Below are positions 13,749 through 15,931 of a stretch of DNA of 15,931 bases, in pieces. The notes beneath the pieces were generated by a model. It was given only the letters and a program-made list of their open reading frames with translations, was not told where the DNA came from and did not search any database. Location of the stretch: positions 5,997 through 21,927 of the forward strand of contig DNHK01000244.1 of assembly GCA_003485905.1 (NCBI GenBank). Direction: 5' to 3'. Source of the stretch: Gammaproteobacteria bacterium (lineage in GTDB: Bacteria; Pseudomonadota; Gammaproteobacteria; Arenicellales; Arenicellaceae). Each line of letters opens with the position of its first letter. Positions within the stretch are counted from its first letter, which is position 1. The position numbers and the translations under genes are program-made.

Positions 13749-15575
13749 ATGGATGGAAGCTTACTTCAAGCGGTTTTTATCTTTCTAGCATTTACCTGCC
13801 TGATCGTACCTCTATCGAAGTGGGCCGGGCTCGGGCCGGTGATCGGTTATCTTATTGCTGGAGTGCTGATTGGCCCATTCGCCTTGGGTTTTATTTCTGA
13901 CCCAACAACCATATTGCACTTCTCTGAGTTTGGTGTGGTGATGATGCTGTTTCTGATCGGCATGGAATTGCAGCCGCGGGAACTATGGCTAATGAAGGGT
14001 CAGCTGTTAGGCCTTGGAATGACTCAGGTGCTTGCCACCACAGCCTTGATCACTCTAGCTTCAATCGTCATGGGCCAATATTGGGGTGAAGCTGTAGTGA
14101 TCGGAATGGCACTGGCACTATCCTCAACCGCAATTGCCATTCAAATTATGCAAGACCGCGGGATGATGACTAGCGAAACCGGCAAAGCGGGATTTTCAGT
14201 GTTGTTGTTTCAAGACGTCGCGGTCATCGCAATGATCGCTATATTGCCCACACTGGCGATTCAAGGGGGCACAGAAGTCATCGCTGGTACAGATCACACC
14301 ACTAGTGCTGCCAACGGGCCAACCGGCTGGTATTTAGCAGCCTCTATATTGGCGTGCTTTGGAGGTATGATATTTGCCGGTCGCTTATTGCTACGACCAC
14401 TTTTTCGGTTTATTGCTCGAATGGGTGTGCGCGAAACATTTACCGCACTGGCTTTACTGCTGGTGGTCGGTAGTACCCTATTAATGGAGTGGCTGGGCCT
14501 ATCCGCTGCGCTGGGTGCGTTTATCGCTGGCGTAGTATTAGCCGATTCCGATTACAGACACCAGCTTCAACGCGACATAGAACCGTTTAAGGCTTTATTG
14601 CTTGGCTTGTTTTTTATATCCGTTGGTATGTCGATCGATTTTGCTACCTTAGTTGAAAACCCACTTGGAATTGTGGGCTTACTAGCGGGGCTAGTAATGA
14701 TTAAGTTTGTCGTACTTTTAGTAATCGCAAAGGTTTCCGGTATGGAAGCTATATCAGCTTCGTTATTTGCGATACTTTTATCACAAGGTGGCGAATTCGC
14801 ATTTGTACTTTCGCAATTCGCGCTTTCCGCGCACGCAATGACTAGCGCTACGGCAACCACATTAAACGCTGTGGTCGCGCTTTCAATGGCGACAACACCC
14901 TTGTTGTTACTACTTTTCGACAAAATTGTGGCGCGCAAGATAAATACCGCTTCAGTTAAGACAGGACCCAGCCCCGTCGACGAAGGACATAGAGTGCTGG
15001 TTCTAGGCTATGGACGAGTTGGTCAGATGGCAGCCCGTCTGCTTGGCACTCAAAACATTAAGGCGACACTGATCGATTTCGATGCCGATCATATCGAATT
15101 GACCGCTAAATATGGATCTCGAGTATTTTATGGAGACGCTGGTGATATGGAGTTATTGCGCACCGCCGGCGCAGAGCACATGGACATTATTATTGTCGCT
15201 ATCGACAATACTGAACGGATTACGCAGATCGTGCGAGAGATTAAGCAGCAATTCCCACAAGCAAAGGTTTTAGCCCGCGCGCGTAACCGTAACCATATGT
15301 TCGATTTGTTTGATGCCGAAGTCGATTATGCCGAGCGCATTACCATACGGGGCGGATTAGCTTTGGGCCGAAAAGCGCTCGAACTTCTTGATATGAATGA
15401 GGCTCACACTGAGAAATTAGCTCGAGAGTTTTTATCACACGATTATAAGATGATTCAGGAGTCAATCGATATGAGAGATGATCTGGATGCCCTAGTTGCC
15501 CATAACCATCGCTCATCAGCAATGATAAAAGAAGCGTTAAAATCTGACGAAGAACATTGGGGTAATAAATCCTGA
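13749..15575 (+). CDS. KefB/KefC-type monovalent cation:proton antiporter (CPA2) with RCK domain
   Basis: A 608-residue inner-membrane protein close in length to E. coli KefB (601) and KefC (620). Residues 1-390 form the Na+/H+ exchanger domain with about 12-13 membrane segments, including LFQDVAVIAMIAI with the conserved Gln155-Asp156. HQLQRDIEPFKALLLGLFFI (271-290) aligns with the regulatory HALESDIEPFK loop of KefC. Residues about 413-530 form a TrkA-N/RCK domain with LVLGYGRVGQ (GxGxxG at 420-425), Asp443 in LIDFD, and YGDAGD, binding a nucleotide and, in Kef proteins, glutathione or its conjugates. Kef systems release K+ and acidify the cytoplasm under electrophile stress. No KefF/KefG-type flavodoxin-fold partner is adjacent, so glutathione gating is unproven. 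AAGG nine bases upstream supports the ATG. Confidence 0.93.
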   Translation: MDGSLLQAVFIFLAFTCLIVPLSKWAGLGPVIGYLIAGVLIGPFALGFISDPTTILHFSEFGVVMMLFLIGMELQPRELWLMKGQLLGLGMTQVLATTALITLASIVMGQYWGEAVVIGMALALSSTAIAIQIMQDRGMMTSETGKAGFSVLLFQDVAVIAMIAILPTLAIQGGTEVIAGTDHTTSAANGPTGWYLAASILACFGGMIFAGRLLLRPLFRFIARMGVRETFTALALLLVVGSTLLMEWLGLSAALGAFIAGVVLADSDYRHQLQRDIEPFKALLLGLFFISVGMSIDFATLVENPLGIVGLLAGLVMIKFVVLLVIAKVSGMEAISASLFAILLSQGGEFAFVLSQFALSAHAMTSATATTLNAVVALSMATTPLLLLLFDKIVARKINTASVKTGPSPVDEGHRVLVLGYGRVGQMAARLLGTQNIKATLIDFDADHIELTAKYGSRVFYGDAGDMELLRTAGAEHMDIIIVAIDNTERITQIVREIKQQFPQAKVLARARNRNHMFDLFDAEVDYAERITIRGGLALGRKALELLDMNEAHTEKLAREFLSHDYKMIQESIDMRDDLDALVAHNHRSSAMIKEALKSDEEHWGNKS

Positions 15576-15642
15576 CCGTTTCATGTTTACGATAAATGCA
15601 GCAAAACTATAACGCCTTTCAACATCGAACCTAGCCAACGCA

Positions 15643-15679
15643 CACCCATTCCGGCAGAATGGGTGCTATTAAATTTTTT
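15643..15679 (+). terminator. Rho-independent terminator-like hairpin after the Kef gene
   Basis: CACCCATTC (15643-15651) and GAATGGGTG (15657-15665) form a perfect 9-bp stem with a 5-base loop. A run of six T residues (15674-15679) follows after eight intervening bases, longer than ideal. It lies 68 bases after the antiporter stop codon and 15 bases before the next ATG, so it could also act as a leader hairpin of the DUF6152 gene. Confidence 0.55.
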
Positions 15680-15693
15680 GCGATTGTCTGACC

Positions 15694-15931
15694 ATGCACA
15701 AATTTGTACCGTTATTCTTCAGCTTGGCACTCGTTTCTCTTTTGCCTGTGGCCAGCGCCCATCACGGGTTCGCGTCACATTACGACCCCAACACCGTAAT
15801 CCGCATCGAGGGCACGGTTAAACAGTTCGACTTTATTAACCCGCATGGGTTTCTTTATATTGATTCGGTAGACGAGGCCGGTGAGGCGGTGGTTTTTAGA
15901 TGTGACCTTATGGCAAAAACTCAGTTGATCC
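15694..15931 (+). CDS. Second exported DUF6152 protein, 3' end cut by the window
   Basis: Seventy-nine codons are present with no stop. Residues 1-22 are a signal peptide ending ASA, so the mature protein should begin His23-His24 (15760-15765). It then shares the DUF6152 layout with the protein at 6693: HH, then FASHYDP, an IEGTV strand, and Asn49-Pro50-His51 (15838-15846). Only the N-terminal domain is visible, so the presence of the second module seen in the first copy cannot be tested. Cys67 in FRCDL is not matched in the first copy, which has WNIEL there. No Shine-Dalgarno precedes the ATG. Confidence 0.8.
   Translation, partial: MHKFVPLFFSLALVSLLPVASAHHGFASHYDPNTVIRIEGTVKQFDFINPHGFLYIDSVDEAGEAVVFRCDLMAKTQLI

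Overview
The window reads as chromosomal DNA of a free-living, probably marine, gammaproteobacterium. This is inferred from gene content: a Pseudomonas-like single-chain class I fumarase, a Bcr/CflA exporter, a KefB/C-type antiporter, DUF6152 secreted proteins and a tannase-family esterase. Base composition looks close to even, without a clear compositional island. There are no tRNA or rRNA genes, CRISPR arrays or intact mobile elements. No gene-free stretch exceeds about 204 bases.

Layout. At the left edge lies the 3' five-sixths of gcvP (glycine cleavage P-protein), then an FprA/adrenodoxin-reductase-type ferredoxin-NADP+ reductase, both on the + strand. These converge on a minus-strand pair, class I fumarase followed by pirin. 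The convergent gap (3905-4046) is bracketed by a 16-bp inverted repeat. Divergent from fumarase is a + strand pair of exported proteins, a two-part DUF6152 protein and a tannase/feruloyl-esterase-family hydrolase, 24 bases apart. A spacer with a REP-like motif follows, then a small exported protein carrying a TonB-box-like motif without a receptor, then a Bcr/CflA-type MFS exporter.

The MFS gene converges on a minus-strand DUF1761 membrane protein across an imperfect hairpin that could terminate both. DUF1761 is divergent from an AraC-type regulator with a GyrI-like ligand domain. The 172-base gap holds a good -10 box for DUF1761 and a dyad just upstream of the regulator. Next come an F420-dependent-NADP-reductase-like protein with an unexpected signal peptide, a CPA2/Kef potassium:proton antiporter with an RCK domain, a terminator-like hairpin, and the start of a second DUF6152 gene cut by the window edge.

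Working relationships. Fumarase-pirin and DUF6152-esterase are likely operons. AraC/GyrI-DUF1761 looks like a regulator-target pair. The least explained items are: the two DUF6152 proteins, whose mature N-termini should begin His-His and which share a downstream Asn-Pro-His; the exported Rossmann oxidoreductase; the orphan TonB-box protein; and the bracketed convergent spacer. No complete novel multi-gene system can be shown from this sequence alone.
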